Numbered from the stretch's first letter, positions 28,461 to 39,416 are shown. The stretch is 64,000 nt of DNA from Rhizobium grahamii CCGE 502 (GCF_000298315.2 NZ_AEYE02000021.1:83402-147401); one strand, 5' to 3'. Notes: generated by a model from the sequence alone, not told the origin. Translations and numbers: made by a program.

Positions 28461-28745
28461 CAAAATCATCTGAACGACGGCCCGGTGCCTTTCACGACAC
28501 ACCAATAGGAAGTCCGCGGGCTATGCCAAGGTGAACAATTCTCAGAGCTTAACTTAACTCCCGGTGTTGAATGCCGGCTGGGTAATTGCGGAATGATGTC
28601 ATGCATAGACTCCCTTCCCCGCCGGCGGTCGCGATATGCTGGATGGCGTCGCCGGCCAAATTGACAGGCGTCGTCCGGCGATCGCTGTTGGAACAAAAGG
28701 GCTCGATAGAGGTTGGATGAAATCAACGAGGCGGAGGCGCAGAGG

Positions 28746-29042
28746 ATGGATCATACTAATCACGTTCGGCTTGGCACTGCGGAACTTGTCGCTGACAATC
28801 TAGAAGGTGCAACCGTCTATGGCTCGAATGATCAGAAGGTCGGCAAGGTAGATCACGTTCACGGCACCGGCGAAACCAGCACGGTCATCATCGATGTCGG
28901 CGGGTTCCTCGGCATTGGCGCAAAGCCAGTTGCGGTTGCAGCAAATCAGCTCGATTTCATGAGAGATGAAGATGGCGAGGTCCACGCTGTGACGTCCTGG
29001 ACCGAAGACCAACTGAAGGAAATGCCTGAGCACAGGGACTAG
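28746..29042 (+). CDS. PRC-barrel domain protein
   Basis: The ATG at 28746 (MDHTNHVRLGTAELVADNL) follows GGAGG by seven bases; a TTG at 28713 would add 11 residues. The 98-residue product is a PRC barrel: LEGATVYGSNDQKVGKVDHV, then STVIIDVGGFLGIGAKPVAV. Such domains occur in ribosome maturation factor RimM and photosynthetic reaction centres. Stand-alone forms are frequent in rhizobia as stress-induced proteins without a known role. It probably has its own promoter after the Crp-gene terminator. Confidence 0.88.
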   Translation: MDHTNHVRLGTAELVADNLEGATVYGSNDQKVGKVDHVHGTGETSTVIIDVGGFLGIGAKPVAVAANQLDFMRDEDGEVHAVTSWTEDQLKEMPEHRD

Positions 29043-29420
29043 TAGAGAAGCCCGTCCACGAAGGGCTCTCAGGCGTTTACATCGCTGTCCTACTGCCCGA
29101 AGCGGCTCTTTGGTAACAAAAACGAGCCGCGGAGAAAGCACCATGCGATCAGGGGGTCTGCTTCACGTAAATTTTGGCGTCAAAGTCAACGGGCTTCGCT
29201 TTTCTAGGTTTTTTCAAGACAAGCTCGACTACACCTTCAATAGAATGCATTTAGCGCAGGACTCATTGCCGACACTCTCCGTTTCCACGAAAGTCAAAGA
29301 TGCTGAAAACTCATCAGACAAACGGGTGCCAAGTCATACCTGCCCATCACGCGACCTGAACTCGATCAAAATGACTTTCTCGTAGCTACAGGGACATGCG
29401 ATTTAGGTGCCACGGTTAAT
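29043..29420. other. Intergenic region with an inverted repeat
   Basis: About 380 bases between the PRC-barrel gene and the convergent dnaE2. GCGGCTC at 29102-29108 and GAGCCGC at 29124-29130 form a perfect 7-bp stem with a 15-base loop, without a T tract. A shorter AGCCC/GGGCT hairpin occurs at 29049-29067. They may act as transcript ends. A 91-codon frame on the plus strand has no recognisable features. Confidence 0.4.
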
Positions 29421-32400
29421 TTAATGGAAGTTCCTGCTCTTCACCTTCAGTGTGTCAATATGGAGATCGGGAATGAAGATATCCCTGGGCTGGATTGTCG
29501 TCCGTGGCTTCCCCCTCGAATCCAGGCTGCCCGGCGACCCATGTGTGAACTCATCCCCTCGTCCGGTCGGAATCCTCACCGACATATCGAGGTCGACCAG
29601 CCCCGACAGGTCGCCGCTGAGGTCGAAGAGCTGCTGCGCAACGAGATGAACAACATCTCCTTCTCTCTGAACGCGACCATTAATAGCCATCATTGACGAA
29701 CCCAGGACCACGCGGCGCCGCTTCTCGAACAGACTCGGCCAGACTACAATATTGGCCGGACCGGTTTCATCTTCGATCGTTATGAACATGACGCCCTTCG
29801 CAGACCCCGGCTTCTGCCGCACCAGCACGAGACCGGCCGTCATCAGCCAATGGCCATCTCTAGCATTCATCGCTTCGGTGCAGGTGACGATCCGGCGATC
29901 TGTCAAATCCTTCCTCAGAAACGCGATGGGATGTTGGCGCAATGTCAGACCGACATGGCCATAGTCTTCCACCACGTTGTGACCTTCGGTCATCTGCATC
30001 AGTCCGACTTCAGGTTCCTGCTGCTCTGCGATCGCTTGCATCTGACGTTCGGCTGCAGCGGCAAAAAGAGGCAGCGGCTCATCTCTCAACGCTTTTATAG
30101 CCCATAATGCATCACGACGTTCAAGCTTGAGGGACGGAAGGAAGCTATCCGCCTTGGCAAGCTGGACAAGAGCTTTTGAAGGAACACCTGACCGTCGCCA
30201 AGCATCGTCGATACTCTCGAATTGTGCATTCATCCGCGCTGCGACGATGCGGGCGGCATCGGCAACAGCCAATCCCTTGACCAATCGCATGCCGAGCCGG
30301 ACGGCGTAACGTTCCGAACTGTCAATGCGCTCGAGGGTGCAGTCCCATCGCGAGTGATTGATGCAGACTGGTCGAATTTCTACGCCGTGATTTCGCGCGT
30401 CGCCCACGATCTGAGCCGGGGCGTAAAATCCCATCGGCTGAGAATTCAACAGCGCAGCGCAGAAGACGTCCGGGAAGTGACACTTTACGAAATTGGACGC
30501 ATAGGCAATGAGCGCGAAGGATGCCGCATGGCTTTCGGGAAAGCCGTAGGAACCAAAACCCTCGAGCTGAGAGAAGGTCTTCTCGGCAAATTCTGCGGTG
30601 TAGCCATTGTCGATCATGCCGTTGACAAGCTTGTCCTTGAAGCGCGAGACGCCACCCGTGAATTTGAAGGTCGCCATACTCTTGCGCAGTTGATCAGCCT
30701 CGCCGCCGGTAAATCCTGCGCATACCATCGCGACCTTCATGGCGCTCTCTTGAAACAGCGGCACGCCGAGGGTCTTTCCCAGCACAGCTTCGAGCTCGGG
30801 CGTCGGATACTCAACCTTTTCCTTGCCCTCGCGCCGCCGCAAATATGGATGGACCATGTCACCCTGAATGGGACCGGGCCGGACGATCGCGACCTGCACG
30901 ACAAGGTCGTAAAAGGTGCGTGGCTTCATGCGGGGGAGCATGGCCATCTGGGCGCGAGACTCGATCTGGAAAGTCCCCAACGTGTCGGCCTTGCGGATCA
31001 TCGCATATGTCGCGCTATCCTCCTGCCGGATATTTGAAAGATCGAGATCTTCGTTCTTATGCACCCGGATGAGGTCGAACGCCTTGTTCATGCACGTGAG
31101 CATGCCAAGTGCAAGAACGTCGACCTTCATGAACTTCAGTGCCTCGACATCATCCTTGTCCCATTCGATGACTTGCCGGTCCACCATCGAAGCGGGTTCA
31201 ATGGGAACGAGATCGTCCAGTCGATCATGGGTGAGGACGAAGCCGCCAGGGTGCTGGCCCAGGTGCCTCGGAGCGCCCATCAGCTGTTGAGCGAGCTTCA
31301 ATGTCAGGATCAGGCGCCGATCCGCCGGGTTGAGGTTGAGATCCCTGACGTTGCGATCGCTCACTTCCTCTGACCAGGACCACATGCCGGCCGAAAGTGC
31401 CGTGATAACGTCCTCTGGCAAGCCGAGCGCCTTTCCCACATCCCTAATGGCGCCTTTGGCACGATACCGGGTGACGGTTGAGCACAGGGCGGCTTTGTCG
31501 TGGCCATAAGTCTTGTAAATCCATTGGATGACTTGCTCCCGACGCTCGTGCTCAAAGTCGACGTCGATGTCCGGGGGCTCGTCGCGTTCCCTGGAGACGA
31601 AGCGCTCGAACAGAAGGTCGTTGGTTTCCGGATCGATGCTGGTGATGCCGAGGATATAGCAGACGGCGGAATTTGCCGCCGATCCCCTGCCCTGGCAAAG
31701 TATCCCTTGGCTGCGGGCGAACCTGACGATACTGAAAACCGTCAGAAAATATGGAGCGTAACTCATCTCCTTGATGAGATCGAGCTCGTGTCTGACGATC
31801 CTGAGCACATTCTGCGGTAAACCTTCAGGGTAGCGGTTCGGTATACACTCGCGAACATAATGCTCCAGCGACTGTTGGGCATCCATGCCGGGCACGATGG
31901 CTTCCTCGGGGTACTGGTAGGTAAGCTCCTCAAGCGAAAACCTGCATCTTTCAACGATCTCCATTGTCCGTGCGAGCGCCTCCCTATGGCGCGGAAGGAG
32001 ACGCTCCATCTCTTCGGGCGGCTTGAGGTAGCGGTCGGCATGGCGCTCCCTCTCGAAGCCGACATCATCGATGGTGGTGTGATTGCGGATGCAAGTCACC
32101 ACGTCCTGCAGTTGGCGACGGTTTGGCTCGTGGAACAGCACGTCGTTAGTCACGACGGTGCGTACGCGGAACTTCGCCGCAAGATCCGACAACTCATACA
32201 ATCTCATTTGATCGTTTGGTCGACGCCTGAGCGAAAGCGACACGTAGGCGCGGTGCTCGAAAATCTCTGCCAACTTTCGAAGCTGGACCGCACAGGTCTC
32301 ATCCGCGAGATCGGGAACGAGAACGCAGATCAGCCCCTCGGCGTAACGCGCGACGTCATCAAGCGTAAGGATACAGTTACCCTTTCCGCCTCGTCCCTTT

Positions 32401-32684
32401 CCGAGCGTCAGAAGCCGCGTGAGGCGGGAGTACGCCAATCTGTCGGTTGGGTAAACAAGAATGGATGTACCGTCTTCAAGATCAAGCCTGCAGCCGACGA
32501 CCAGCCGCACACCGCTCGCACGCGATGCCTCCAGCGCCCGCACGACGCCCGCGAGGCTGTTGCGATCGACCACACCAAGAGCTTCGATTCCAAGCTCCTT
32601 TGCGGTCCAGAACAGCTCGTCCGCCGATGACGCACCCCGGAGGAAGCTGAAGTGGGTCGTCACCTGAAGCTCAGCGTATCTCAT
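29421..32684 (-). CDS. dnaE2: Error-prone DNA polymerase DnaE2 (ImuC)
   Basis: The protein has 1087 residues from the ATG at 32684, which overlaps the imuB stop as ATGA. It begins with the PHP domain ([30 protein letters not shown]). The polymerase palm follows with the C-family aspartates in [20 protein letters not shown], then the HhH region and a C-terminal OB fold ([20 protein letters not shown]). DnaE2 makes mutagenic lesion bypass possible together with ImuA and ImuB. It lacks the beta-clamp-rich tail of the replicative DnaE1. The operon is preceded by a LexA box, so SOS induction is expected. Confidence 0.95.
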   Translation of the reverse strand: MRYAELQVTTHFSFLRGASSADELFWTAKELGIEALGVVDRNSLAGVVRALEASRASGVRLVVGCRLDLEDGTSILVYPTDRLAYSRLTRLLTLGKGRGGKGNCILTLDDVARYAEGLICVLVPDLADETCAVQLRKLAEIFEHRAYVSLSLRRRPNDQMRLYELSDLAAKFRVRTVVTNDVLFHEPNRRQLQDVVTCIRNHTTIDDVGFERERHADRYLKPPEEMERLLPRHREALARTMEIVERCRFSLEELTYQYPEEAIVPGMDAQQSLEHYVRECIPNRYPEGLPQNVLRIVRHELDLIKEMSYAPYFLTVFSIVRFARSQGILCQGRGSAANSAVCYILGITSIDPETNDLLFERFVSRERDEPPDIDVDFEHERREQVIQWIYKTYGHDKAALCSTVTRYRAKGAIRDVGKALGLPEDVITALSAGMWSWSEEVSDRNVRDLNLNPADRRLILTLKLAQQLMGAPRHLGQHPGGFVLTHDRLDDLVPIEPASMVDRQVIEWDKDDVEALKFMKVDVLALGMLTCMNKAFDLIRVHKNEDLDLSNIRQEDSATYAMIRKADTLGTFQIESRAQMAMLPRMKPRTFYDLVVQVAIVRPGPIQGDMVHPYLRRREGKEKVEYPTPELEAVLGKTLGVPLFQESAMKVAMVCAGFTGGEADQLRKSMATFKFTGGVSRFKDKLVNGMIDNGYTAEFAEKTFSQLEGFGSYGFPESHAASFALIAYASNFVKCHFPDVFCAALLNSQPMGFYAPAQIVGDARNHGVEIRPVCINHSRWDCTLERIDSSERYAVRLGMRLVKGLAVADAARIVAARMNAQFESIDDAWRRSGVPSKALVQLAKADSFLPSLKLERRDALWAIKALRDEPLPLFAAAAERQMQAIAEQQEPEVGLMQMTEGHNVVEDYGHVGLTLRQHPIAFLRKDLTDRRIVTCTEAMNARDGHWLMTAGLVLVRQKPGSAKGVMFITIEDETGPANIVVWPSLFEKRRRVVLGSSMMAINGRVQREGDVVHLVAQQLFDLSGDLSGLVDLDMSVRIPTGRGDEFTHGSPGSLDSRGKPRTTIQPRDIFIPDLHIDTLKVKSRNFH

Positions 32685-34192
32685 GCGAAAATTCCGTGCA
32701 GAAACCACTTCTGGTTTCCGGTCTCGGGGTCGACGCCGTCGCCGCTGCGGAAAATCCATAAGCGCTCGCCGGCATCGTTTTCGACGACGAAGTAGTCACG
32801 GACTGCCGTAAGCTCGGCGTCGCGTGTCCACCATTCACCGAAGACCCGCTCCGGTCCGTCGGCCCGTTTTACGCGATGTCGCTTGCCGCGCCATGTGATG
32901 CTCGCCGGGGGGTGGTCAGGGAGAAGGGCAATGGCCTCTATCCGGTCGGGGCGATCGAGCAGCCGGACAGGGCGTGGCCAATGATGAACCCAGGTTTCGG
33001 CGATTTCGGCGGCCGCAGCTGAAATGCGCCGCACACTTCGTTCCGGAACATCGGATGCGACCGGAGCAACACGGTAAACCCGCTGTCCGCGGTTGCCAAA
33101 GATATCGATGAGGGGCGTGATATCCTCGCTTTTGTCCTCCACGAGCGACGACGCGTGCTGCGCCTCCCCGAGGGGCTCTGTGATCACGGCGGCAAGTGTG
33201 AGCTTCTCGATGCCGAAACCCGGATCGATTTTTTCCGTGCGGTCCCTGAAGAGCTTCGTCAACCAGGCTATCTTGCGCGCGGGCTTGGCGGTGCCCGCGC
33301 GGATTGCCTGCCGGGTGCCATCGACCTTCTCGACGATCAAATCTGTCCTGCGGGTTCCAAGCCCCTTGCGCTGCAATTCAGAAACGAGCTGAACGACCAG
33401 GCCGCCGACATACTTGTTAATTGTTTCGGCCGCGCCGATGGGTTCTGCGAAAGCGCGAGAGACTTCGATCCACTCCGGCGCGCGGATCGGTTCGATAGGT
33501 TCCGACAACTGCCCGAACATCTGATCAAGGCGTCGGCCGATTTCCGGGCCGAACCGAAGCGCCAGCGGGGCGCGGGGCGTTGCCGAAAGCTCTCCGATGG
33601 TCTTGAACCCCAGCACGCGAAGGTCGCGCACAATCGACTCGGGTAATCTCAGCAAGGAGATGGGAAGCCGCCCCGTTGCATGGGCGGCTTCGCCTCGTGG
33701 GACGACAACGGTCTCTTTTTTGATCGCACGCGCGCAGGCATGCGCCGCTCCCCAGGTGTCGGCAACAGCAATGCTTGCGGTCAGACCCTTTGCGCGGAAC
33801 TGATTGGCAAGACGCGTAAGCATCGCCGCCTCTCCGCCCTGAAGATGATCGGCGCCTTCCGTGTCGAGTACGATACCGTCCGGCGCATCGACCGCGACGA
33901 TCGGCGAATAGACCGTCAGCGCCCATAAGGTTATCCGCCTGAGTGCGTCGGCATCGGCAGCCGTGTCGGCGTCAATCATGGTTAGTCCGCCAAAGAGCGC
34001 CTGCGCCTTGGCAGCCTGCATGCCGACGCGAACGCCAGCGTTCCTTGCCGAAACGTCGACGGCCGAGACCCATCGCTTTGAGCCACTTCTTTCAATGATG
34101 GCAATCGGTTGATCAGCCGGAATATCGGGATCGGCGCGACGAATCCGATCGGTTGCCAGATAGGGGAGATATATCGATACGACCCTTGTCAT
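32681..34192 (-). CDS. imuB: Y-family polymerase-like protein ImuB
   Basis: The protein has 503 residues from the ATG at 34192, which follows TTGGAG. It starts with [20 protein letters not shown], which contains the degenerate palm of Y-family polymerases. The catalytic acidic residues of DinB are not intact, as is usual for Imu[27 protein letters not shown] is the family's finger region, and the C-terminal part carries the clamp-binding and ImuA/DnaE2-interaction regions. It acts as a scaffold that brings DnaE2 to the sliding clamp. Its start lies about 80 bases inside the end of imuA. Confidence 0.93.
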   Translation of the reverse strand: MTRVVSIYLPYLATDRIRRADPDIPADQPIAIIERSGSKRWVSAVDVSARNAGVRVGMQAAKAQALFGGLTMIDADTAADADALRRITLWALTVYSPIVAVDAPDGIVLDTEGADHLQGGEAAMLTRLANQFRAKGLTASIAVADTWGAAHACARAIKKETVVVPRGEAAHATGRLPISLLRLPESIVRDLRVLGFKTIGELSATPRAPLALRFGPEIGRRLDQMFGQLSEPIEPIRAPEWIEVSRAFAEPIGAAETINKYVGGLVVQLVSELQRKGLGTRRTDLIVEKVDGTRQAIRAGTAKPARKIAWLTKLFRDRTEKIDPGFGIEKLTLAAVITEPLGEAQHASSLVEDKSEDITPLIDIFGNRGQRVYRVAPVASDVPERSVRRISAAAAEIAETWVHHWPRPVRLLDRPDRIEAIALLPDHPPASITWRGKRHRVKRADGPERVFGEWWTRDAELTAVRDYFVVENDAGERLWIFRSGDGVDPETGNQKWFLHGIFA

Positions 34193-34865
34193 CGCAGGCT
34201 CCAATTTCAAACTCAGCACACTCGCCCGCCCGCGATCTCATCAATTCAAGCAGCCACCTTGCTCGCCCTACGCCCGGAACGGGCAAATCCTGGCTTGGCA
34301 GCACACTGACCCGCCAGCGGGTCACCGAGGCCGTCGGTTGGCCGAAGTCGTTTGCTTCGGTCTGTCGGCGCCAGCGCCGGACAACGATGCCCATCGTGCC
34401 AGTCTTTTCAGCTGCCAACTGCAGACGCCGCGAAGAGACCATCGGTAGCCGGACCAGTTCTCCGACGACGGCGCCCAGACCACCATAACCAAGCGCCTCC
34501 TCCATGGACGAAAGGACATCCTCCTCCTTATCCCCTTCGACGAAGATCACCCGGTTGGGGTGAAGACCCGCCTGAGCCAGCGCCGGAAAGAAGAGGTCCG
34601 GCCGCGTTAAGCACCAGACAATCGTTCCTCGGGTTCGCGCGGCGATCCCCGCTGCAAACAGGGCGGCGGCCGCTCCATCGACAGCCCCGGCTCCGCCGCC
34701 GGAAAACTCGTGTAGCGCGCCATATGCAAGACCCCCACCAGGCAGGATCTGATCGATTTCGGGTACGCCGAACGGGAGTCCGCCAACCCGCTTGGCCACC
34801 CCCCCTTCCAAGGCGGAGATCCGTTCGCGCAAATCTGCGAGAATGTCCTCGCGAGCAGCCGACAT
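34113..34865 (-). CDS. imuA: SOS mutagenesis RecA-like protein ImuA
   Basis: The start is set at the ATG at 34865 (MSAAREDILADLRERISALE), which follows GAAGGA. An upstream ATG at 34910 lies only 18 bases from the LexA box and is less likely. The 250-residue protein has a RecA-like fold: LPFGVPEIDQILPGGGLAYG and GALHEFSGGGAGAVDGAAAA at the position of a degenerate Walker loop. ImuA works with ImuB and DnaE2 in damage-induced mutagenesis. The reading frame overlaps imuB by about 80 bases, so the three are a single operon. Confidence 0.9.
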   Translation of the reverse strand: MSAAREDILADLRERISALEGGVAKRVGGLPFGVPEIDQILPGGGLAYGALHEFSGGGAGAVDGAAAALFAAGIAARTRGTIVWCLTRPDLFFPALAQAGLHPNRVIFVEGDKEEDVLSSMEEALGYGGLGAVVGELVRLPMVSSRRLQLAAEKTGTMGIVVRRWRRQTEANDFGQPTASVTRWRVSVLPSQDLPVPGVGRARWLLELMRSRAGECAEFEIGACDDKGRIDISPLSGNRSDSSRRSRYSG

Positions 34866-34928
34866 CGTTGGCGAATCCTTCAGAAATCGCATTAAAAGGG
34901 ACGACATCATGTCGTTTATAACGGTAAT

Positions 34929-34943
34929 GTTCTTCTTCTGTTC
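34929..34943. promoter_or_regulatory. LexA box of the imuA-imuB-dnaE2 operon
   Basis: GTTC-TTCTTCT-GTTC is a perfect match to the alphaproteobacterial LexA direct repeat GTTC-N7-GTTC. It lies 63 bases upstream of the imuA start. It implies repression by LexA and induction by DNA damage. Confidence 0.85.
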
Positions 34944-35555
34944 CTTTCCGTCAACGGCGTCAAGATGCCGGGAAACAGGAAATTATTCCTCGATTTTGGA
35001 GGTCAGAGGGATTCGGCTGTTGAATCAATTTCCTAGGGGCCAGCGCCGTTTCTGAAGCAGCGAAAAAAATTCAACCGTCGTCCAACACCGATCCGTCCTG
35101 TCCCAGATGGTCTCGTATTGGTGTCAGCTGCTTAGGCACATCGGCGCCCGAGGAAAGCGACAGGGATGGCGAACGCGGCGATTTTCCAGTTTCTCGCTGC
35201 GGCCAACGAAACGGCGCCCCACCTATCCGGCATCCGCCTCACCCGACTAAGAGGACGCGACACGCATAAAGATGGCATTGGGCGCCGGACAGCATCAGAA
35301 CCTGCGACGGTGACGCGGTTCGAATGTGCGTCGTTTCCGACGAGATCGAGCGATTTCCCGACGCGCATCGTCGCCGTGCCGGAACCGTCGTGTCGGCGGA
35401 TCAACCAAGCCAGCCCTGCGATGGATGGCTCGTCGACAGGATTGGCAACAAACACTGTCGCTCCGGAAACTCAACCCGAAGGCGATTTATGATGAACGTC
35501 GTTCAGCTTGGTGCGGTCGCGCTGCTAGAGCCTCGAGTGGGGTCAGCGGATGGCT
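34944..35555. other. Intergenic region, no supported gene
   Basis: About 600 bases. Overlapping short frames exist on both strands between 35132 and 35590, including a plus-strand frame of 108 codons from 35166, but none has a recognisable domain and the alternatives contradict each other. Left unassigned. Confidence 0.4.
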
Positions 35556-35780
35556 TTAGGCATTCGCGTCTTCCACGGTTTCGATACTAATGAAACCATC
35601 AGCCCCAAGGGGCAGGCTCTTGCCGTCCTTCAGCAACGCCCAGTCGCGCTTGAGGACGCCGCGATCCTCGAAAGCGAGAATGCCGGTGGCGCGCTCGACG
35701 GCGTCGGTCATAGTCTTAAATCGCTCGCAGATCGTTATCCCCTCGCTGGGAACGATAACCGTCACGCAGTAGAATATCAT
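35556..35780 (-). CDS. Small hypothetical protein
   Basis: The product has 74 residues from the ATG at 35780 (MIFYCVTVIVPSEGITICER). It continues FKTMTDAVERATGILAFEDR and ends in an acidic segment. The alternation of beta strand and helix and the normal amino-acid composition suggest a real small folded protein of the type found on rhizobial plasmids. No domain is recognised and no neighbours share its direction closely, so the function is unknown. Confidence 0.5.
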   Translation of the reverse strand: MIFYCVTVIVPSEGITICERFKTMTDAVERATGILAFEDRGVLKRDWALLKDGKSLPLGADGFISIETVEDANA

Positions 35781-36913
35781 CGTTTAATCTATCGAATCTG
35801 TGACTGCGCAAACCAGGGCGCCGGACGCAGGGATATTCGTGAAGAAGCCGGATGACATCATCCATGCCATTCCGCTGGCCCATCTAGATGTTCCACTTGG
35901 TCTTTGCAATCTTTGATCCGCCTCTTGAGCCTGGCTTTGAGCCTGCGATGTGTTGCTTTAGGTCGCCGCGCGAGCGGCATAAGTCTTCAGATTGCCCAAC
36001 GCCTTTTCGGAATCGGTTGCGGAGCGTCAGCGGCGGCCTGATGCCGTGATCGACGGCGATTTTCTCGATCACGCTCGGCGCGGCCGCTGTCATCAGTTCG
36101 AACTGAGATCGCTCGGCCGTTTGCCCTTCGTGCCACCTCCAGAGGCGTTGGCTCTGTTTGAGTCCCGGACCGTTCCATGCCGCAGAGATAGCTCGTTAGC
36201 CAATCCTTTGTTTGCTTGGGGATGCCAATTGCTTGCGTTTGGCTGCCAGGCTTTCCCCGCAAGTAGGCTCACAGGTAGGCTCACCCACGTGCCCGGTGGG
36301 CGGTCTCTCGGTGCCGCGATAGTCACTCTGTGTCCGAAAGTTCGTCATCGAGAACATCGACCATCATGTCGACCCGTTTAGCCATCGCCCAGCATTAGGT
36401 GCTGGCAGTAATCTGCACCCTAACCTCTCGCTTGTGCCTTCAGGATACCCTTGATGCGTTCCACCTTGGTCTTATACGCCATGCGCAAAATGGTATTCAG
36501 AGAGAGCCCCGCATGATCATCGTACTATCAGCAAGGGGACGGTGGCTGCGTTCAGCTCTGAAGAAATACTGAAGGGATGAATAACGAAAGCACATTATCC
36601 GACTTAAGTCTTAGCCCGGAACCTAACTCACATTACGCCGTTTCTCGGAAATTCGGTAAGGGGCGCCGTTAGGGAGACAGACGTCTTGCGGGACAAACAG
36701 CAAAATCGAATGGCCTACTCAGGTCGGAACGTGCTTCTTTCAGCTTGGATTGTACTCCCGGCCCGGCTGCTCTATGTGTGTGGCTAGACAATGTCCGGGA
36801 TGCAAGCGAGCTTTCGGGAGGCATTGCAGGCGCCCGTTTCATCGATACTACACAGTAAGACTCATGCCCCATCTCTACGACCTCAAGCAGCTACCCTTCC
36901 CGTCAGGTCAGCG
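35781..36913. other. Gene-poor stretch, possible decayed gene on the minus strand
   Basis: About 1.1 kb with no intact gene. On the minus strand, short coding-like pieces occur in different frames between 35880 and 36400, for example a MAKRVDMMVDVLDDE start near 36385 and a SEKALGNLKTYAARAAT tail ending near 35960. This suggests a frameshifted remnant, but the family is not recognised. The right end (36500-36913) holds the promoter of the sensor kinase. Confidence 0.35.
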
Positions 36914-38302
36914 ATGAACTGGCTTGGCCGCTGGAACCGCCAGACCCTCGCCTCGCAATTTTTTCTCGCAGGGGGGATCGTTTCCGCCATTGCCATGGTC
37001 CTTGTTGGAATGTTGGTGACTCACCTTATCCAAGGGGCCGTAATCCATAATGCAGGCGCCACAACCGCACTCTACGTGGATAGTGTGGTCGCCCCGCTGT
37101 TGCCCGACATGCAGAAGGAAGGCTTGCTTGACGATGCCACGGCTCGCGCCCTCGATGAGACCCTGGGACAAGGGGCACTGGGTCGCAGGCTGGTCTCTTT
37201 CAAGTTGTGGCGTCGGGATGGCACCATCCTCTATTCCAACGAAAAAGCCCTGGCTGGGAAAAGCTTTCCGGTTAATGACAAGTTACGCGAAGCCTTCTCC
37301 GGCACTCTCGTTGCTCGATATGAATTTCCGAATGATCTGGAAAGCGCAAAGGAGCGGGACTACGGCAGGCCGCTCATGGAAATTTACAATCCTGTCCTTC
37401 AACCGTGGTCGGGAGAGGCCGTTGCAGTTCTAGAGTTCTATGAAAGCGCCGAGGGACTTGAGGAGAGCCTGGCGCAGGCGCGATTGGGAAGCTGGCTTGC
37501 GGTCGCTGGTGTCATAGCCGTTTTCTTCCTGGCCCTTTCCGCATTGGTCTTTCGGGGCAGCCGCATCATTGAAGCACAACGCATGGCACTCGGGGCGCGC
37601 GTGGACGAGCTTTCCGTGCTGCTTGGCGAAAACCGTGGTCTGCAGCGACGGCTGCAGAAATCGTCCCAACGGGCAGCAGCTTTGAATGAAACATACCTGC
37701 GCAGCATCGGCGCGGATCTTCACGACGGCCCCGCCCAGCACATTGCTTACGCATCGCTACGACTGGACAGCGAGCTCCTCATCAATCCAATGACAACCCC
37801 TGAAGCCCGTAACGAAGAACTGTCATGGATTCGTTCAAGTCTTGCAGAGGCGATCTCAGAAATCCGCAGTATCTGCAAAGGGCTCGTCCTGCCGGAGATC
37901 GAAAACGCGTCGATCAGGGAAATCGTCAACCGTGTTGTCGAGGCTCATCAAAACAAGACCGACACTCTCGTGGAACTTACCATTGAAGATGATGATCCTG
38001 ATCTCGCCCCGGCTGTAAAAATCTGCATCTATCGTTTCATCCAGGAAGCACTCAATAACGCCTACCGGCATGGCGGTGGCGTTCAGCAAGCTGTCAAGGC
38101 CATATCACATCATGGAAATGTCCGCATCGAAGTCCGCGACAAAGGCGAGGGATTCGATCCGAATGAAATCAGGCCGTCGAGCCTTGGCCTCGTCGGCCTC
38201 AGAGAACGCATCGACAGCCTCGGAGGCGTTTTCGAGGTTCAGTCCGGTCCTGATGGCACGACTTTGACCATGAGCTTTGAACCAATGGAGGCAGAAGACT
38301 AG
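36914..38302 (+). CDS. Sensor histidine kinase, NarX/LiaS type (HisKA_3)
   Basis: The protein has 462 residues if started at the ATG at 36914 (MNWLGRWNRQTLASQFFLAG); an in-frame ATG at 36791 would add 41 residues. TM1 is at about residues 12-39, then comes a periplasmic region of about 150 residues, and TM2 at about 191-213. The phospho-acceptor is in ADLHDGPAQH (His about 270), as in HisKA_3 kinases. The ATPase domain has FIQEALNNAYRHGGG (N box), VRDKGEGFDPNE (G1) and SLGLVGLRERID. It is paired with the response regulator starting one base after its stop. The signal is unknown. Confidence 0.93.
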   Translation: MNWLGRWNRQTLASQFFLAGGIVSAIAMVLVGMLVTHLIQGAVIHNAGATTALYVDSVVAPLLPDMQKEGLLDDATARALDETLGQGALGRRLVSFKLWRRDGTILYSNEKALAGKSFPVNDKLREAFSGTLVARYEFPNDLESAKERDYGRPLMEIYNPVLQPWSGEAVAVLEFYESAEGLEESLAQARLGSWLAVAGVIAVFFLALSALVFRGSRIIEAQRMALGARVDELSVLLGENRGLQRRLQKSSQRAAALNETYLRSIGADLHDGPAQHIAYASLRLDSELLINPMTTPEARNEELSWIRSSLAEAISEIRSICKGLVLPEIENASIREIVNRVVEAHQNKTDTLVELTIEDDDPDLAPAVKICIYRFIQEALNNAYRHGGGVQQAVKAISHHGNVRIEVRDKGEGFDPNEIRPSSLGLVGLRERIDSLGGVFEVQSGPDGTTLTMSFEPMEAED

Positions 38303-38303
38303 C

Positions 38304-38930
38304 ATGGCATCGACTCGTATTGGCGTTATCGACGATCATCCGCTCTTTCGTGAGGGTGTCGTGCGAAGCCTGTCCGAAAACAAAGACTTCATTGTCGTCG
38401 GCGAGGGCGCAAGTGGTGAGGACGCATGTCGGATCGCCCGGGACCTGAACCCCGATATCCTGCTTCTTGATGTTTCGATGCCTGGCAACGGCCTGTCCGC
38501 TATCGCAAACGTTCGGCATATCAGCCCGTCGACAAAGGTCATCATGCTGACGGCATCTGAAGAGGTTGAAAGCTTGGTTGCTGCCCTGCGTCAGGGTGCT
38601 CTCGGCTATGTTCTGAAGGGCGTGGGTGCGAGGGGATTGATTGATGCCATCGCTACTGTTCTTCGAGGGTCACGATGCGTAAGCCCTTCAATGTCTGCAA
38701 AGATTATGGAGAGAACCCTGCACCACGATCGCTCGGCCGAAACTCTGCTGACGCCACGCGAAATCGAGATTGTCGATCTTGTCTCATTAGGCCTGTCAAA
38801 CAAGCGGATTGGTCTGAAGCTCGACTTGCAGGAGAAAACGGTAAAGCATCATATGACCCAGATCCTGACCAAGCTTGGTGTTACGAACAGGACGGAGGCC
38901 GCCATGCGATGGCGAGACAGGTTAGCGTAG
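38304..38930 (+). CDS. LuxR/NarL-family response regulator
   Basis: The protein has 208 residues from the ATG at 38304. The receiver domain has the acidic pocket in RIGVIDDHPLFREGVVRSL, the phospho-accepting Asp at about 56 in DILLLDVSMPGNG, and the Lys in GYVLKGVGARGLI. The DNA-binding domain has LTPREIEIVDLVSLGLSNKR and ends near residue 205. It is the partner of the upstream NarX-type kinase (1-base gap). Its last nine bases overlap the end of a convergent gene. Confidence 0.95.
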   Translation: MASTRIGVIDDHPLFREGVVRSLSENKDFIVVGEGASGEDACRIARDLNPDILLLDVSMPGNGLSAIANVRHISPSTKVIMLTASEEVESLVAALRQGALGYVLKGVGARGLIDAIATVLRGSRCVSPSMSAKIMERTLHHDRSAETLLTPREIEIVDLVSLGLSNKRIGLKLDLQEKTVKHHMTQILTKLGVTNRTEAAMRWRDRLA

Positions 38931-39416
38931 GATACTAATAAGCCGACGCGCGTCCTCCGCGGTCGCACTTCGACTGATGATTGTCCGTCCCTTCCCATCC
39001 TTCATAATGTAGCGTCCCTTGCGAAGGGTTTCCGTGATTCCGTTGGCGTGGCGAACATTTATCGAGCCATCGCGACCTTCGCTCGATTGCGTAACTGAAC
39101 CTGTCGATCCGCTGGAAGTTGAACTCGAGCTGCCGTTTCCCGTGCTGCTGGAACCGCTGCTATTGCCGCTGCCCCCGCCATTACCGTTACCATTGCCGTT
39201 CTTGCTACCGCCGGAATTGCCATTTCCGTTCCCGTTTCCCCCACCGTTCCCATTTCCGTTTCCGCCGCCGTTGCCGTTTCCACCGCCATTGCCGTTGCCA
39301 TTGCCATTTCCGCCCCCATTGCCATTTCCATTGTCTTTCGCAAAGGCCGAAAACGGGAGAGCGACCACAGCGGTGCCGGCAACAAGCTTCAATAAAGCGC
39401 GTTTGGAAACAGTCAT
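38922..39416 (-). CDS. Exported Asn/Gly-rich low-complexity protein
   Basis: The ATG at 39416 (MTVSKRALLKLVAGTAVVAL) starts a signal peptide ending near SAFAKD; the product has 164 residues. Residues about 30-80 are NGNGGG-type repeats, followed by a Ser/Gly stretch. The C-terminal 50 residues (NVRHANGITETLRKGRYIMK) form a small basic domain. It is probably a secreted or surface protein with a flexible repeat arm. The repeat arm may vary in length by slippage. The stop lies inside the last codons of the convergent response regulator. Confidence 0.75.
   Translation of the reverse strand: MTVSKRALLKLVAGTAVVALPFSAFAKDNGNGNGGGNGNGNGNGGGNGNGGGNGNGNGGGNGNGNGNSGGSKNGNGNGNGGGSGNSSGSSSTGNGSSSSTSSGSTGSVTQSSEGRDGSINVRHANGITETLRKGRYIMKDGKGRTIISRSATAEDARRLISILR

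Noticed and set aside
29049-29067. Hairpin AGCCC/GGGCT as a terminator of the PRC-barrel gene
   Set aside because: The stem is only five pairs and no T tract follows, so it was not listed as a terminator.
35132-35590. Several overlapping frames of about 70-108 codons
   Set aside because: They exclude one another and none has a domain or convincing ribosome site.
39100-39340. Short tandem repeats suggesting a CRISPR array
   Set aside because: The repeats are 6-9 bases long, run in frame and encode NGNGGG residues of an exported protein; there are no regular spacers.
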